Under the pieces are notes generated by a model. That model ran no database searches, was not told where the DNA came from, and saw nothing but the letters and a program-made list of their open reading frames with translations. From Janthinobacterium sp. Marseille (GTDB taxonomy: Bacteria; Pseudomonadota; Gammaproteobacteria; Burkholderiales; Burkholderiaceae_D), in assembly GCF_000013625.1 (NCBI RefSeq), contig NC_009659.1:2852001-2916000 (forward strand): a stretch of DNA of 64,000 nucleotides, read 5' to 3'. A program made the translations under genes and the position numbers. Shown piece after piece: positions 33,871 through 42,908 of the stretch (its first letter is position 1; the number at the start of each line of letters is the position of its first letter).

Positions 33871-34821
33871 TCATGCATCCGCATACTGCGCCATCCATTT
33901 CCTTATCCCTGCCAGCGAACGGAATTCGGCGATGGAACGGCATTGGATATGCGGATGGCGCGTTTTGAGCATGCGGGCCAATGCAGCACCCGGCCCGAGC
34001 TCAAGCGCCATTGTCACGCCCGCCTCGTCCAGGCTGTCCATCACCGCCTGCCAGCGTATTGGTTCGGCCAGCTGGCGCGACAGGTGTCCTGCCGCTGCAT
34101 CCTTATCCAGCAAACGCGCACCGGATATTCCTGCCAGTACCGGGAAGGCCGGCGCTTTGATCGCACTGGATGCCAATGCTTCTGCCAATGGCGCAACCGC
34201 TGCCTGCATCCATGGCGTATGCGAAGCAATCTCTATCGGCAGGCGTGTGACCTTGCCGCCGGCATTTGTAATCGCCGCTTCCAGCGCATCGGCTTGCTGC
34301 AACAAACCGCCTGCGATGATGGAATCTTCATCGACTTCAATCGCCATGTAAAAACCGTGGGCCTGCAACAAGGGCTGTATCTCTGCCATCTGTATCAAGG
34401 CTTGCGACAGCGAAACTGCCAGCATCACTTGCGGTTGACCATCAGCGATACATGCTTGCAGCAATCTGGCGCGCAAGGCCGCGAGCCGGATCGCCACTTC
34501 CGCTGTCAAGGCACCGGCAACCGCCCATGAAGCCAGTTCGCCTATACTGTAACCGGCAACGACAACGGGTTTTGGAATGATATTTTTGACCGCTTCCCAG
34601 GTGGCGAGGATGGAAGCGACCACCAGCGGCTGCGCAATCGGATTGGCAAACAGGAGTTTTTCATCGGACAGAATATCCTGCAGCGGATGGCCGCATAAGT
34701 CTTCCAGCGGCCATGCTTGCAATAACCGGCCGGCACGCGCATCTTCGCGCGCCAGGTCAAACATGCCGGCATGCTGACCAGCCTGGCCGGAACACAAAAT
34801 AGCAATACGATTCATCATCAA
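33871..34821 (-). CDS. mdcH: Malonate decarboxylase epsilon subunit (malonyl-CoA:ACP transferase) MdcH
   Basis: A 316-residue acyltransferase-fold protein with ILCSGQAGQHAGMF, the nucleophile elbow VAGYSIGELASWAVAGAL (Ser in GYSIGE) and a conserved SHTPWMQ His. It transfers malonyl groups to the prosthetic group of MdcC to prime the cycle. It is the last gene of the mdc operon and is convergent with the MgtC gene. Confidence 0.92.
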   Translation of the reverse strand: MMMNRIAILCSGQAGQHAGMFDLAREDARAGRLLQAWPLEDLCGHPLQDILSDEKLLFANPIAQPLVVASILATWEAVKNIIPKPVVVAGYSIGELASWAVAGALTAEVAIRLAALRARLLQACIADGQPQVMLAVSLSQALIQMAEIQPLLQAHGFYMAIEVDEDSIIAGGLLQQADALEAAITNAGGKVTRLPIEIASHTPWMQAAVAPLAEALASSAIKAPAFPVLAGISGARLLDKDAAAGHLSRQLAEPIRWQAVMDSLDEAGVTMALELGPGAALARMLKTRHPHIQCRSIAEFRSLAGIRKWMAQYADA

Positions 34822-34846
34822 AATTCAGTCTGCAAACCGGGGCGTT

Positions 34847-35755
34847 TTATTCGGCAGCTTGTGCAAGTTGATACACCAGCCAACTGGCAGACAGCATATC
34901 CGCTGCACCGCCCGGTGACAAATTCCGGCTGACGAATAAGTGATGGCAGGCCAGCGCCGTCGCGCGCCAGTCCGGATGCCTGCTGCCACCCAATTGCATG
35001 AAGTCCTGCGCCGCCAGCCGAACCAATGCAGCACCATCTGCGCCGCCGCGATGATAAATATTCGTATCGCTCATTTGCGCCATCAGGCTGAACAAGGCAT
35101 CGACTTGTGCACCACAGGTATCGCTACCCGCTGCAAACGATTGCAGCAATTGCGGTACCCCGATCTCGAATACGGCAGGAAAACCTTGTGCCCCTTCCCC
35201 CCTGGCACCATTAATTGCGTACAAGTGGGTGACGCGAATACCGTTCGATAATTTGGCCACTGAAGGGCGCGCATGATCAAGCAAGGCAGTGCCCCACAGT
35301 TTGCGGACCACTACCCGCAAATGATCTGGTGTCGGTGGTAAAGAGTGTGCATGGCAATAACCGGCTGCCGCACACAATATGCCCAGCGAAAAGATAGCGC
35401 CGCGATGGGTATTGATGCCACCGGTAGCTGCCAACATCCGCCGCTCGGCCTGCAGCCCCAAGTCTTTCAGGACATCAAAAGGCACCGCTTGCGTGCCAGC
35501 CTGCGCCATCTGCTTAAAGTAGTGACGTAGCGAGAACAGGCTGCGCATGAACAAGTCTGCGTCCATATCGCTATGACTGCCATTGTCTATGGGTGAAACC
35601 AGACCCGGCTTCGGATACAGCACCAGTTCCGCATGCAGGCTGCGAATAGCGCATAGCGCGGTATGCAGGCAGGATTTGCGCAGCGATGAACTGACGGGCT
35701 CGGCGTCCCGCACAGTAGTGAATAATGTTTGCAATGCCCTGTCTGCTCGTTTCAC
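34847..35755 (-). CDS. mdcB: Triphosphoribosyl-dephospho-CoA synthase MdcB
   Basis: A 302-residue CitG-family protein with LYPKPGLVSPIDNGSHSDMD, GGINTHRGAIFSLG and NTNIYHRGG-like DTNIYHRGGADG. It makes the precursor of the unusual 2'-(5''-phosphoribosyl)-3'-dephospho-CoA group of MdcC. Its ATG overlaps the mdcG stop by four bases. Confidence 0.92.
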   Translation of the reverse strand: MKRADRALQTLFTTVRDAEPVSSSLRKSCLHTALCAIRSLHAELVLYPKPGLVSPIDNGSHSDMDADLFMRSLFSLRHYFKQMAQAGTQAVPFDVLKDLGLQAERRMLAATGGINTHRGAIFSLGILCAAAGYCHAHSLPPTPDHLRVVVRKLWGTALLDHARPSVAKLSNGIRVTHLYAINGARGEGAQGFPAVFEIGVPQLLQSFAAGSDTCGAQVDALFSLMAQMSDTNIYHRGGADGAALVRLAAQDFMQLGGSRHPDWRATALACHHLFVSRNLSPGGAADMLSASWLVYQLAQAAE

Positions 35756-36423
35756 GATAGCTCTTCCAGTTCAGACAATAAAGCTGTTACATCCATCAGG
35801 TTCACGGTGCGCATGCTCTTCACCAAAACCTTTACCTTGTCAGGACTCTTGACGGCTTCCACCCACTCTTTCCAGGCCACTGCATGGCCGGAAGGAAAAA
35901 CAATTTCACCATCCAGCGGCAAACTTTGCGCATAGAGCTGCAATAGGTGCAGGCCTTGCTGCAACTGTGCATGCGTACACGGATAAAACAAAATATCGAT
36001 ATCGGAAGTCGCCGTCACATAAGGCAAACCGGTCATGGCCTGCAAAGCGACGGAACCGTACACACGGAATTCAAGTTGCGCCGCGGTCAACTCATGCGAC
36101 AAATCGGCAAACGCCGGCTGCCAGGCAAGAGGCAAGGCACTTGCAGCGTGTACGAAGGCCAGCGGGGTTTCATGTCGTGCCACATCGTTGGGATGCACCG
36201 ACAAGGGAATCCTGACCTTCCTGCCGCTATCCGCATCCGGTGGCAATGCCAGGCCGACAGCCAGACTCTCGACCTCAAAGCCGACGTCACTGCGTCGCAC
36301 CACCAGCGGCCAGTCATTTGCCGCCCAGCGTTCCATATCCGGCAAATGCACTTTATCCACCGCCGCAGCTGCGCGCTGCCAGCCGCGGCTGCTTAACCAT
36401 ATCCGCTTATGTCGGTAAAACAT
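35752..36423 (-). CDS. mdcG: Phosphoribosyl-dephospho-CoA transferase MdcG (holo-ACP synthase)
   Basis: A 223-residue protein beginning MFYRHKRIWLSSRGW. The start at 36423 lies inside the end of mdcE with a 17-base overlap, which argues for coupling. The nucleotidyltransferase-like signature GSVALQAMTGLPYVTATSDIDIL is present, with the paired Asp. It attaches the prosthetic group to MdcC. Confidence 0.9.
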   Translation of the reverse strand: MFYRHKRIWLSSRGWQRAAAAVDKVHLPDMERWAANDWPLVVRRSDVGFEVESLAVGLALPPDADSGRKVRIPLSVHPNDVARHETPLAFVHAASALPLAWQPAFADLSHELTAAQLEFRVYGSVALQAMTGLPYVTATSDIDILFYPCTHAQLQQGLHLLQLYAQSLPLDGEIVFPSGHAVAWKEWVEAVKSPDKVKVLVKSMRTVNLMDVTALLSELEELS

Positions 36424-37123
36424 CGCGCGTCCCCAGCACGAGCTGGGTGACCGGCAAAGACATCTTGCGCCCACCCCGTTCCAAACCGCGCGCGCTACGG
36501 TGGTCAATACTGTCAGCCTGCTGCAAGGCGCGAGCCAGGCAGGACTCCAGGTCGCCCTGCCAGATTGCTTCGACCCCACCCATATTGAGATAATTTTCCG
36601 CACCCGGTGCGAATACCGGATTGGCCTGCGCCAGCTCCGTCAGTCGCTCCAACGGCACCTTGGTGATACGCGCCATCGCGGCCAGGCCCATCACGCGAAT
36701 TTCCGCTTCGGGCAAGGCATAACAGGCATCCGCCATCAAACCGCTGGTAATGAAGCCGCCGGACAAAGCCTGGTCGTACACCAGGCCTATCACCTTATGA
36801 CCACGCCGCCGTGCGACGTCTATGCACTTGCCCAGGTGCGCCATATAACGATTAATGCCGAGCATCTCGTCGCGATAACGCAAACGCTGACCCTGCGTAT
36901 CCACCAGGATCACCAGTGGACGGCCGGGGAAATTGCGCATGGTATCGAGAATGGCATTTGCCTGTGCCAGCGCGATTTCCACGCCTATCGGTGTATGACC
37001 GGTGGTGCCGATGACCGCGACCGTCTGTTGGTCAACCTTGGCGGTGCCACGCAAGAAGTAATCATGTTCGACAATGTCATGTCCTTGCGGAAATAGTTGT
37101 GTAGCCAGGGTTTGCCATTTCAT
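36407..37123 (-). CDS. mdcE: Malonate decarboxylase gamma subunit MdcE
   Basis: A 238-residue crotonase/carboxyltransferase-fold protein with VDTQGQRLRYRDEMLGINRYMAHL and GLVYDQALSGGFITSGLMAD. Together with MdcD it decarboxylates malonyl-S-ACP to acetyl-S-ACP. Four-base overlap with mdcD. Confidence 0.93.
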   Translation of the reverse strand: MKWQTLATQLFPQGHDIVEHDYFLRGTAKVDQQTVAVIGTTGHTPIGVEIALAQANAILDTMRNFPGRPLVILVDTQGQRLRYRDEMLGINRYMAHLGKCIDVARRRGHKVIGLVYDQALSGGFITSGLMADACYALPEAEIRVMGLAAMARITKVPLERLTELAQANPVFAPGAENYLNMGGVEAIWQGDLESCLARALQQADSIDHRSARGLERGGRKMSLPVTQLVLGTRDVLPT

Positions 37124-38019
37124 TGCTGTTCTCCCGCGCGCTTACCGGCAACCGCTTGCATGAAAGCCTGAGCTTCCAGCATAGGCAATATCCCGGGATC
37201 CGCCACTCCCAAACGTGACCAGATATCCATAGGCTCGGAAAAATTGCCAAATGCTTGCAGGCGCCGGTTCAATAGAGTGTGTTCAGATTCCAGGTCTTCC
37301 AGCGTCAACTCTGCCGAACCTTGTTGGTACTGCTGCAGCGTATCAAATGCGGCCTGACGGAAAGCGGCAATATCATCCGGCAGCACTGCGCTGCAATCAC
37401 CCAGCAGATAACGGTGCTTGCCACCGGTGGTACGCCATACCAGTGCGCGATCGCGCGAATCGAATTCTTCCACGCCATGCGTGGTCTCAATGACTTCCGG
37501 CCCCGACATCGCCAGCCTGCCCTCTTCCGACATCAGGATATCGTTCGCACAGCAGGCGACTATGCCCATGCCGCCGAAACAACCGTTGGTACCACCGACC
37601 AGCACGATCACAGGAATGTTTGCGGCACGTGTATCGAGTACTGCACGCATGACTTCCGACACCGCGATCAAACCTGCATTGGCTTCGTGCAAACGTACAC
37701 CGCCGGTTTCCAAGAGCAGGATCACGCCATCGACACCCTCGCTGACTGCGCGCTTCAGTAAGCCAACCAGCTTGGCGCCATGCACCTCGCCGACCGCACC
37801 GCCCATGAATCCGCCTTCCTGCGCCGCTGCCAGCACCTTGCGTCCTTGCAGGGTGCCGCGTCCAATCACGATGCCGTCATCAAATGAAGCAGGCGTATCC
37901 AATTGCGCCAGATGCGGACTGACGATCTGCAGGCTGGGCGGCAGGAATTCTTCAAACGAGCCGGCATCCAGCAAAGCATGGATGCGCTGACGTGCATTCG
38001 CTTCCAGATAGCTGATCAT
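37120..38019 (-). CDS. mdcD: Malonate decarboxylase beta subunit MdcD
   Basis: A 299-residue carboxyltransferase-fold protein with VIGRGTLQGRKVLAAAQEGGFMGGAVGEVHG, LLETGGVRLHEANAGLIAVSE and GGTNGCFGGMGIVA. It forms the decarboxylase pair with MdcE. It overlaps mdcC by four bases. Confidence 0.93.
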   Translation of the reverse strand: MISYLEANARQRIHALLDAGSFEEFLPPSLQIVSPHLAQLDTPASFDDGIVIGRGTLQGRKVLAAAQEGGFMGGAVGEVHGAKLVGLLKRAVSEGVDGVILLLETGGVRLHEANAGLIAVSEVMRAVLDTRAANIPVIVLVGGTNGCFGGMGIVACCANDILMSEEGRLAMSGPEVIETTHGVEEFDSRDRALVWRTTGGKHRYLLGDCSAVLPDDIAAFRQAAFDTLQQYQQGSAELTLEDLESEHTLLNRRLQAFGNFSEPMDIWSRLGVADPGILPMLEAQAFMQAVAGKRAGEQQ

Positions 38020-38330
38020 GCTGTCGCTCCCATCACTGACTCCACCGCCTGATCCAGGCGCAAGCTGACTACCGCCGGCGTTGCGCCCGCATCGTTGATC
38101 AGGATACGTACATCCTGCAAGGACCAGCGCGCATGGAAGTCCGCGACTACCGCCTGCCAGATCGCACCGAAGCCAACCGCTGCAGTTTTGATCTCAACTT
38201 CACAGCCACCATTCAGGTCGATCGATTCGATCAAGACTTCCAGGTTGCCGGAACTGACGACGCCGACCATATTGGCTTGTAAAGCAAGGCGCCTGTCGCC
38301 TTTTTCAAAACGAAAATTCAAAGTTTCCAT
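38016..38330 (-). CDS. mdcC: Malonate decarboxylase acyl carrier protein MdcC
   Basis: A 104-residue protein similar to CitD: FRFEKGDRRLALQANMVGVVSSGNLEVLIE, with the Ser of VSSGN as the expected prosthetic-group site, and a C-terminal VRILINDAGATPAVVSLRL. It carries acetyl and malonyl groups between MdcA and MdcDE. It sits 8 bases after mdcA. Confidence 0.93.
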   Translation of the reverse strand: METLNFRFEKGDRRLALQANMVGVVSSGNLEVLIESIDLNGGCEVEIKTAAVGFGAIWQAVVADFHARWSLQDVRILINDAGATPAVVSLRLDQAVESVMGATA

Positions 38331-38338
38331 ATCCAGTC

Positions 38339-40006
38339 CTACCAGTTTCTGAAACGCTTGGGTGGCGCATACAAGCCGCCGGAAGCACGTACCAGGTCTT
38401 TCATATTCTTGGCCGCCAGCAGATCGCGGGTCGCCATGCGCTTGTCGATACCCATATCTTCAGCACGCAGGATGATGCCGCGGTCGCGCAGGTTTTCCAC
38501 CATCTTGCGATCGCGTGCCATGCCGACCGCGGTATAACCGGCGACACCACGTATCGCCTGCTCGCGCTCTTCTTCGGTACGGCACAGCAGCAGATTGGCG
38601 ATGCCTTCTTCAGTCAGGATATGCGTGACGTCATCGCCATAAATCATGACCGGCGGGATATCCAGCTTGGCTTGCTCCGCCAGTTGCCATGCATCGAGCT
38701 CTTCGACGAAGGCCGGCTGCATATGCTCGCGGAAGGTCTCGACCATTTGCACCACCAGCTTTTGCCCGCGCGGGATTTTCTTCTTGCCCTGCTGTGCCTG
38801 CTGGCCCGCCTTCAGCCAGGCCGGGCTGGAGTGACGTCGCCCGCGTGCATCGGAACCCATATTCGGTGCACCGCCAAAACCGGCAATGCGTCCAAGGGTC
38901 GCCGTAGAAGAATTCCCCTGCAAATCGATTTGCAAGGTCGAGCCGATAAACATATCGCAAGCGTAGTGTCCGGCGACCTGGCACATTGCGCGGTTGCTGC
39001 GCATCGAACCATCACGCCCGACAAAAAACACATCAGGGCGTGACTCGATGTAGCGCTCCATGCCCAATTCGGAACCAAAGGAATGCACCGATTCAACGAA
39101 GCCGGCTTCAATCGCAGGGATCAACGCCGGATGCGGATTCAGCGCCCAGTGCCGCCCTATCTTTCCTCGCAGTCCCAGCGACTCTGCATAGGTCGGCAGG
39201 ATCAATTCAATTGCGGCCGTATCAAAACCAATGCCGTGATTGATGCGCTCCACGCCGTACTCGGCATAAATGCCCTTGATCGCCATCATCGCCATCAAGA
39301 CCTGTACTTCGGAAATCAATGCAGGATCGCGTGTGAATAAAGGTTCGATGTAATGCGGGGTCGGTGCCTGCACCACGAAATCAACCCAGTCAGCAGGTAC
39401 GTCAACACGTGGCAACACATCGACGATTTCATTGACTTGCGCAATCACGATGCCGTTCTTGAAGGCGGTCGCTTCCACAATGGCCGGTGTGTCTTCGGTA
39501 TTCGGACCGGTGTATAAATTGCCGTGCCGGTCCGCCGCCTGCGCCGCAATCAAGGCGACGCGTGGTGTCAGGTCGATGAAATAACGGCCGAATAATTCAA
39601 GATAGGTATGGATCGCGCCTATATTGATTTTCCCGGCGGCCACCAGGCGCGCGAGCTGCGCGCCTTGCGGACCGGAAAAAGAAAAATCCAGCTTGGAGGC
39701 GATGCCCTTCTCGAACAGGTCCAGATGTTCAGGCAAAGCCAGCACCGACTGCAGCATGTGCAGATCATGCACCTGAGCCGGATCCAGCTGGCACAAGGCG
39801 GCAGCAAGGAAATCGGCCTGCTTCTGGTTATTGCCTTCGAGGCAGACGCGATCACCTGATTCGATCACGCTATGCAACAACTCGACCATACGTTCGGCCT
39901 GCACCAGCTTGCCGCTGAGCGCGGCTCCCAGTTTGCCGGCCGCCCGCACCAGTCGCGCATCGCGGTTCTTCTGGCGATGATCCCACTCGCGCTTACTACC
40001 TTGCAT
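38339..40006 (-). CDS. mdcA: Malonate decarboxylase alpha subunit MdcA (acetyl-ACP:malonate transferase)
   Basis: A 555-residue CoA-transferase-like protein with LSFSFSGPQGAQL-like LDFSFSGPQGAQLARL, VALIAAQAADRHGNLYTGPNTED and GFGGAPNMGSDARGRRHSSPAW, all MdcA-specific. It swaps acetate for malonate on MdcC. First gene of the order A-C-D-E-G-B-H, which is complete for decarboxylation and prosthetic-group assembly but includes no intact transporter gene. Confidence 0.95.
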   Translation of the reverse strand: MQGSKREWDHRQKNRDARLVRAAGKLGAALSGKLVQAERMVELLHSVIESGDRVCLEGNNQKQADFLAAALCQLDPAQVHDLHMLQSVLALPEHLDLFEKGIASKLDFSFSGPQGAQLARLVAAGKINIGAIHTYLELFGRYFIDLTPRVALIAAQAADRHGNLYTGPNTEDTPAIVEATAFKNGIVIAQVNEIVDVLPRVDVPADWVDFVVQAPTPHYIEPLFTRDPALISEVQVLMAMMAIKGIYAEYGVERINHGIGFDTAAIELILPTYAESLGLRGKIGRHWALNPHPALIPAIEAGFVESVHSFGSELGMERYIESRPDVFFVGRDGSMRSNRAMCQVAGHYACDMFIGSTLQIDLQGNSSTATLGRIAGFGGAPNMGSDARGRRHSSPAWLKAGQQAQQGKKKIPRGQKLVVQMVETFREHMQPAFVEELDAWQLAEQAKLDIPPVMIYGDDVTHILTEEGIANLLLCRTEEEREQAIRGVAGYTAVGMARDRKMVENLRDRGIILRAEDMGIDKRMATRDLLAAKNMKDLVRASGGLYAPPKRFRNW

Positions 40007-40183
40007 TTACTTTTCTCCCATTAACATATCAGGCAACGCTGTTGCTACTTCAGGGAACAGGCATAGCAGGATCATCGCAGCAGCAGCCATTTCTACTTTT
40101 TGCGCCCATTAAGACGGAGTCACGCCCGACAACGGTGTACCAGCATATGCACTCAAAATAGTTCTGCGTGTCTGTGATGTCAT
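40007..40183 (-). pseudogene. Remnant resembling the C-terminus of a TRAP transporter permease
   Basis: Immediately before mdcA on the same strand, a frame opens at ATG 40183 (preceded by GGGAAAGG) with MTSQTRRTILSAYAG, stops once at about 40110, then continues in the same frame as KVEMAAAAMILLCLFPEV and ends PDMLMGEK at 40007. The second part looks like the last helix and tail of a DctM-type TRAP large permease, a class that transports malonate in some bacteria. It is far too short to work and is best read as an internal deletion leaving both ends. Recognition rests on about 25 residues, so it is tentative. Confidence 0.45.
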
Positions 40184-40240
40184 GCCTTTCCCGTAGTTAC
40201 AATGGATATATTTCTCAACTAAATGTTTTTATGGTTTATC

Positions 40241-40252
40241 CTTGTATACAAG
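40241..40252. promoter_or_regulatory. Likely operator of the mdc regulator
   Basis: CTTGTATACAAG is a perfect 12-base palindrome between the divergent regulator and mdcA. Its core TTGTATACAA matches what I recall of the MdcY site described in Acinetobacter. A related half, ATGCATACATTG, follows about 10 bases later. Confidence 0.65.
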
Positions 40253-40331
40253 ATCTTATTATATGCATACATTGTCAAGCATAAAATCGTAATCAAAACT
40301 ACAAGATTAGATTGTGAGATACACAGAAAAC

Positions 40332-41003
40332 ATGACGGACAACACTCAAACGCGATCAGAAACATTGCGTGAGCAAATCGAAGAAATGATTGCCGTCGGA
40401 ACACTCAAACCCGGGCAGCATCTCGATGAAACGGTATTGGCCGAACGCTTCGGCGTCTCGCGCACGCCCATCCGGGAAGCGCTGATCCAGCTGGCGTCGA
40501 TGGGCATCGTGGTGATACGTCCGCGCCGTGGCGCCATCGTGGCCGAGATCGGCCCGCAGCAATTGATAGAAATGTTTGAAGTCATGGCAGAACTGGAAGC
40601 CATGTGCGCCCGACTGGCGGCACGCCGCATGAGTCCGGCAGAACACGCAATATTGATGGCGACCCATCTGGCCTGCAAGCAGGCACGCGATGACGCCGAT
40701 TCCGACGCCTACTTTTACAAGAACGAAGAATTTCACCAACAAATTTATATCGGCAGCAAAAACACCTTCCTCGAAGAACAGGCACGTGCGCTGCAGCGCC
40801 GCCTGCGTCCTTACCGCCGCCTGCAATTGCGGGTACGCAATCGCGTCACGGCATCGTTTGATGAACATGGTGCTGTCGTCGATGCCATCATCGAAGGCAA
40901 AGGCGATCTTGCGGCCGAACTGTTACGCCAGCACATCATGATCCAGGGCCAGCGCTTCAGCGACCTGGTTGCCTCACTTTCCGCACTGAACAGCGAAGCC
41001 TGA
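40332..41003 (+). CDS. mdcY: GntR/FCD regulator of malonate metabolism (MdcY-like)
   Basis: A 223-residue protein from ATG 40332; a GTG at 40314 would add six residues and neither has a strong ribosome site. Winged HTH with LRDQIE-like LREQIEEMIAVGTLKPGQHLDETVLAERFGVSRTPIREAL, then an FCD domain with FHQQIYIGSKN and a C-terminal helix pair. It is divergent from mdcA across a region containing a matching palindrome. Known MdcY represses mdc and is relieved by malonate; transfer of that role here is inference. Confidence 0.85.
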   Translation: MTDNTQTRSETLREQIEEMIAVGTLKPGQHLDETVLAERFGVSRTPIREALIQLASMGIVVIRPRRGAIVAEIGPQQLIEMFEVMAELEAMCARLAARRMSPAEHAILMATHLACKQARDDADSDAYFYKNEEFHQQIYIGSKNTFLEEQARALQRRLRPYRRLQLRVRNRVTASFDEHGAVVDAIIEGKGDLAAELLRQHIMIQGQRFSDLVASLSALNSEA

Positions 41004-41104
41004 TACCTGTTACGCCGGGCGCATATACAATATGTGTCCGGATCAGCGTTCACCACGCTGCCTGCTGCATCTCCACTTTTAAAAAATTAACCACCAGGGA
41101 AACC

Positions 41105-41560
41105 GTGCGCCTACGTCCCGCCTCTCGCTTGCTAATTACCGATCCTGCAGACCGTGTCCTGCTGTTCTACTTCGAACACCGGACTGGTGCCCTGGCAGGC
41201 AAAAGCTATTGGGCCACACCCGGTGGCGGTGTCGAAGGTGATGAAAGTTTTGAAGAGGCAGCCATCCGCGAGTTGTGGGAAGAGACAGGAATACAAGTCA
41301 CCGAGGTCGGCCCCGAGATTGCGCAGCGACAATTGATACTGCAATTAGCGAATGGCGAATACGTCAACGAAGACGAGCGCTACTTTCGTATCCACGTCAG
41401 CGACATACAGTTATCGCGTAGCGGCTGGACTGCAGCAGAAGTGGAATGCATGACAGCACATCACTGGTGGTCGCAAGCAGAACTGGAACAAACCACAGAA
41501 CAGGTATGGCCGGAAAACCTGATCACCATGCTGCAAGACAGTGCAAGATCCAATGCATAA
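41105..41560 (+). CDS. Nudix hydrolase
   Basis: A 151-residue protein with a GTG start (AGGGAAACC before it) and a full Nudix box GGGVEGDESFEEAAIRELWEETGI, with all metal-binding Glu present. Such enzymes cleave nucleoside diphosphates linked to other groups; the substrate is not deducible. Its end overlaps the next ORF by eight bases, so they form an operon. Confidence 0.9.
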   Translation: MRLRPASRLLITDPADRVLLFYFEHRTGALAGKSYWATPGGGVEGDESFEEAAIRELWEETGIQVTEVGPEIAQRQLILQLANGEYVNEDERYFRIHVSDIQLSRSGWTAAEVECMTAHHWWSQAELEQTTEQVWPENLITMLQDSARSNA

Positions 41561-42104
41561 CTTGAACATACGCTGTGCCCGCGCTGACGATATAGAGCGC
41601 ATCATGCACCTGGAAGATGGCGGCTTCCACCAGCACATACAGGAAGATAAAATCGTAATGATGGAACGCATGCGCCATTTTCCTGCAGGCTTCCTGGTAT
41701 TGGCGAATGACAGTGATGTGGCTACAGGTTACCTGTGTTCGGAACTCTGGGACAGCGACGGTTCTTTGCATGAATCAGCGTTCGCTCTGGGCCATGACAT
41801 CAAAGACACCCATCGTGCAGATGGTAGCCAACTCTACATTTCGTCCATGACTGTCGCCCGCGAATATCGTGGCAGCGGACTTGGCAAGAAATTCTTCCAG
41901 CAGTCGGTGCATATGCTACGCACGCAACTAACGCATGTACGTGGTTCCATCCTCTTGCTCAGTGCAGAATGGACAGGCGCGCATAAAATTTACCAGGACA
42001 GCGGCTACACCGAGATCGCACGCCTGAAGGATTTCTTCGCATCGATTGCAACGCATGACGCCGACGCCATCATCATGCAAACGCAATTTAGTGGAAAGCG
42101 CTAA
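41553..42104 (+). CDS. GNAT-family N-acetyltransferase
   Basis: A 183-residue protein from ATG 41553 (an in-frame ATG at 41541 is possible). LYISSMTVAREYRGSGLGKKFFQQ is the acetyl-CoA-binding motif V and A of GNAT enzymes, and AEWTGAHKIYQDSGYTEIARLKDF completes the fold. It overlaps the Nudix gene. The acceptor substrate is unknown; some relatives resemble serotonin-type arylalkylamine acetyltransferases (GYLCSELWD). Confidence 0.88.
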   Translation: MHNLNIRCARADDIERIMHLEDGGFHQHIQEDKIVMMERMRHFPAGFLVLANDSDVATGYLCSELWDSDGSLHESAFALGHDIKDTHRADGSQLYISSMTVAREYRGSGLGKKFFQQSVHMLRTQLTHVRGSILLLSAEWTGAHKIYQDSGYTEIARLKDFFASIATHDADAIIMQTQFSGKR

Positions 42105-42119
42105 AGCAGAAAGCACACT

Positions 42120-42392
42120 ATGTACGCATTATTCGCATGGGAAACAGGGCAACAAAAAGGTGGCATAGGCGACCTGCTGACGATGGGCTCTGTCGATGAA
42201 TGCCAAAAGACTTTCCAAACCTTCGTCACCTCGCTCAGCAATCCGGCGATAGGCGAGATCATCGATATGTACACGCTGAAGGTCGTCCTGCGCGCCAGCA
42301 TGATCGCCAGCAAAGATGCGCGCCTGCCGGACTGGGTCGCACCCAGCGGATGGCTGATTGAATGGGTCAAGCCGCAAGCCGGCAACAAATAA
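42120..42392 (+). CDS. Conserved small protein of unknown function
   Basis: A 90-residue soluble protein beginning MYALFAWETGQQKGGIGDLL and ending WLIEWVKPQAGNK. It starts 15 bases after the acetyltransferase stop in the same direction and completes a three-gene unit. The family is not recognised; coding character and spacing support it being real. Confidence 0.6.
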   Translation: MYALFAWETGQQKGGIGDLLTMGSVDECQKTFQTFVTSLSNPAIGEIIDMYTLKVVLRASMIASKDARLPDWVAPSGWLIEWVKPQAGNK

Positions 42393-42479
42393 GACCACCG
42401 CTCAAAGCAGTGTATGCCCACATTTGAGCATGAAATGAAATCGCTTATCTATCAAGGACATAGCTCACTTTCCCTGAGG

Positions 42480-42890
42480 TTATCCACAAGCATGTGCACA
42501 AAAAACGGGGATAACTTTGGGACTTATGCACAGCGGCTTAGAGTTTGCGGTTTGTAGTTGTGGATAGCGGTGAATCTGAGAGGCTGTGGTTGTTGTCCGC
42601 TTTGACGCTGCCGTTTGTGCGGGACAGAAAATGGAAAAAGAAGTGGACGTTGTCTGAGCGAAGCGAGTTTCGTCCGCTTCCCATTTTTTGTCTTGCACAG
42701 ACGGGAACCCCGCAGGGGCTGCGGCTTCGCGGTCGCCTTTCTTTGCCTACTTTCTTTGGCGAAGCAAAGAAAGTAGGCGGCTGCCGGGCCGCCCCCGGCA
42801 ACCCAGGTCTGATCAAAGAAAGGACAGCATCAACACCAGTAAACCGAAATTCATCAGCCATAAAAAAAGCCCGGAGAACCGGGCTTTTTA
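42480..42890. repeat. Complex intergenic repeat with hairpin, DnaA box and terminator
   Basis: This gap of more than 500 bases has no gene. It contains a perfect DnaA box TTATCCACA at 42480-42488, a perfect 14-bp inverted repeat GCCTACTTTCTTTG/CAAAGAAAGTAGGC at 42745-42778 with a 6-base loop, and flanking sequence rich in GCTTCGCGG and CCGGGCCGCC. It ends with a strong terminator, GCCCGG/CCGGGC flanked by A and T runs, at 42864-42890. The middle part resembles extragenic repeats I associate with Oxalobacteraceae and related genomes. The terminator serves the leftward desaturase gene. Confidence 0.6.
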
Positions 42891-42908
42891 ATTTCAAACT
42901 TCAGCAAC

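Noticed and set aside
42480..42488. Chromosome or plasmid origin suggested by a DnaA box (also 58462-58470)
   Set aside because: Only isolated single boxes are present; no cluster, AT-rich unwinding region or dnaA/gyr/rep gene.
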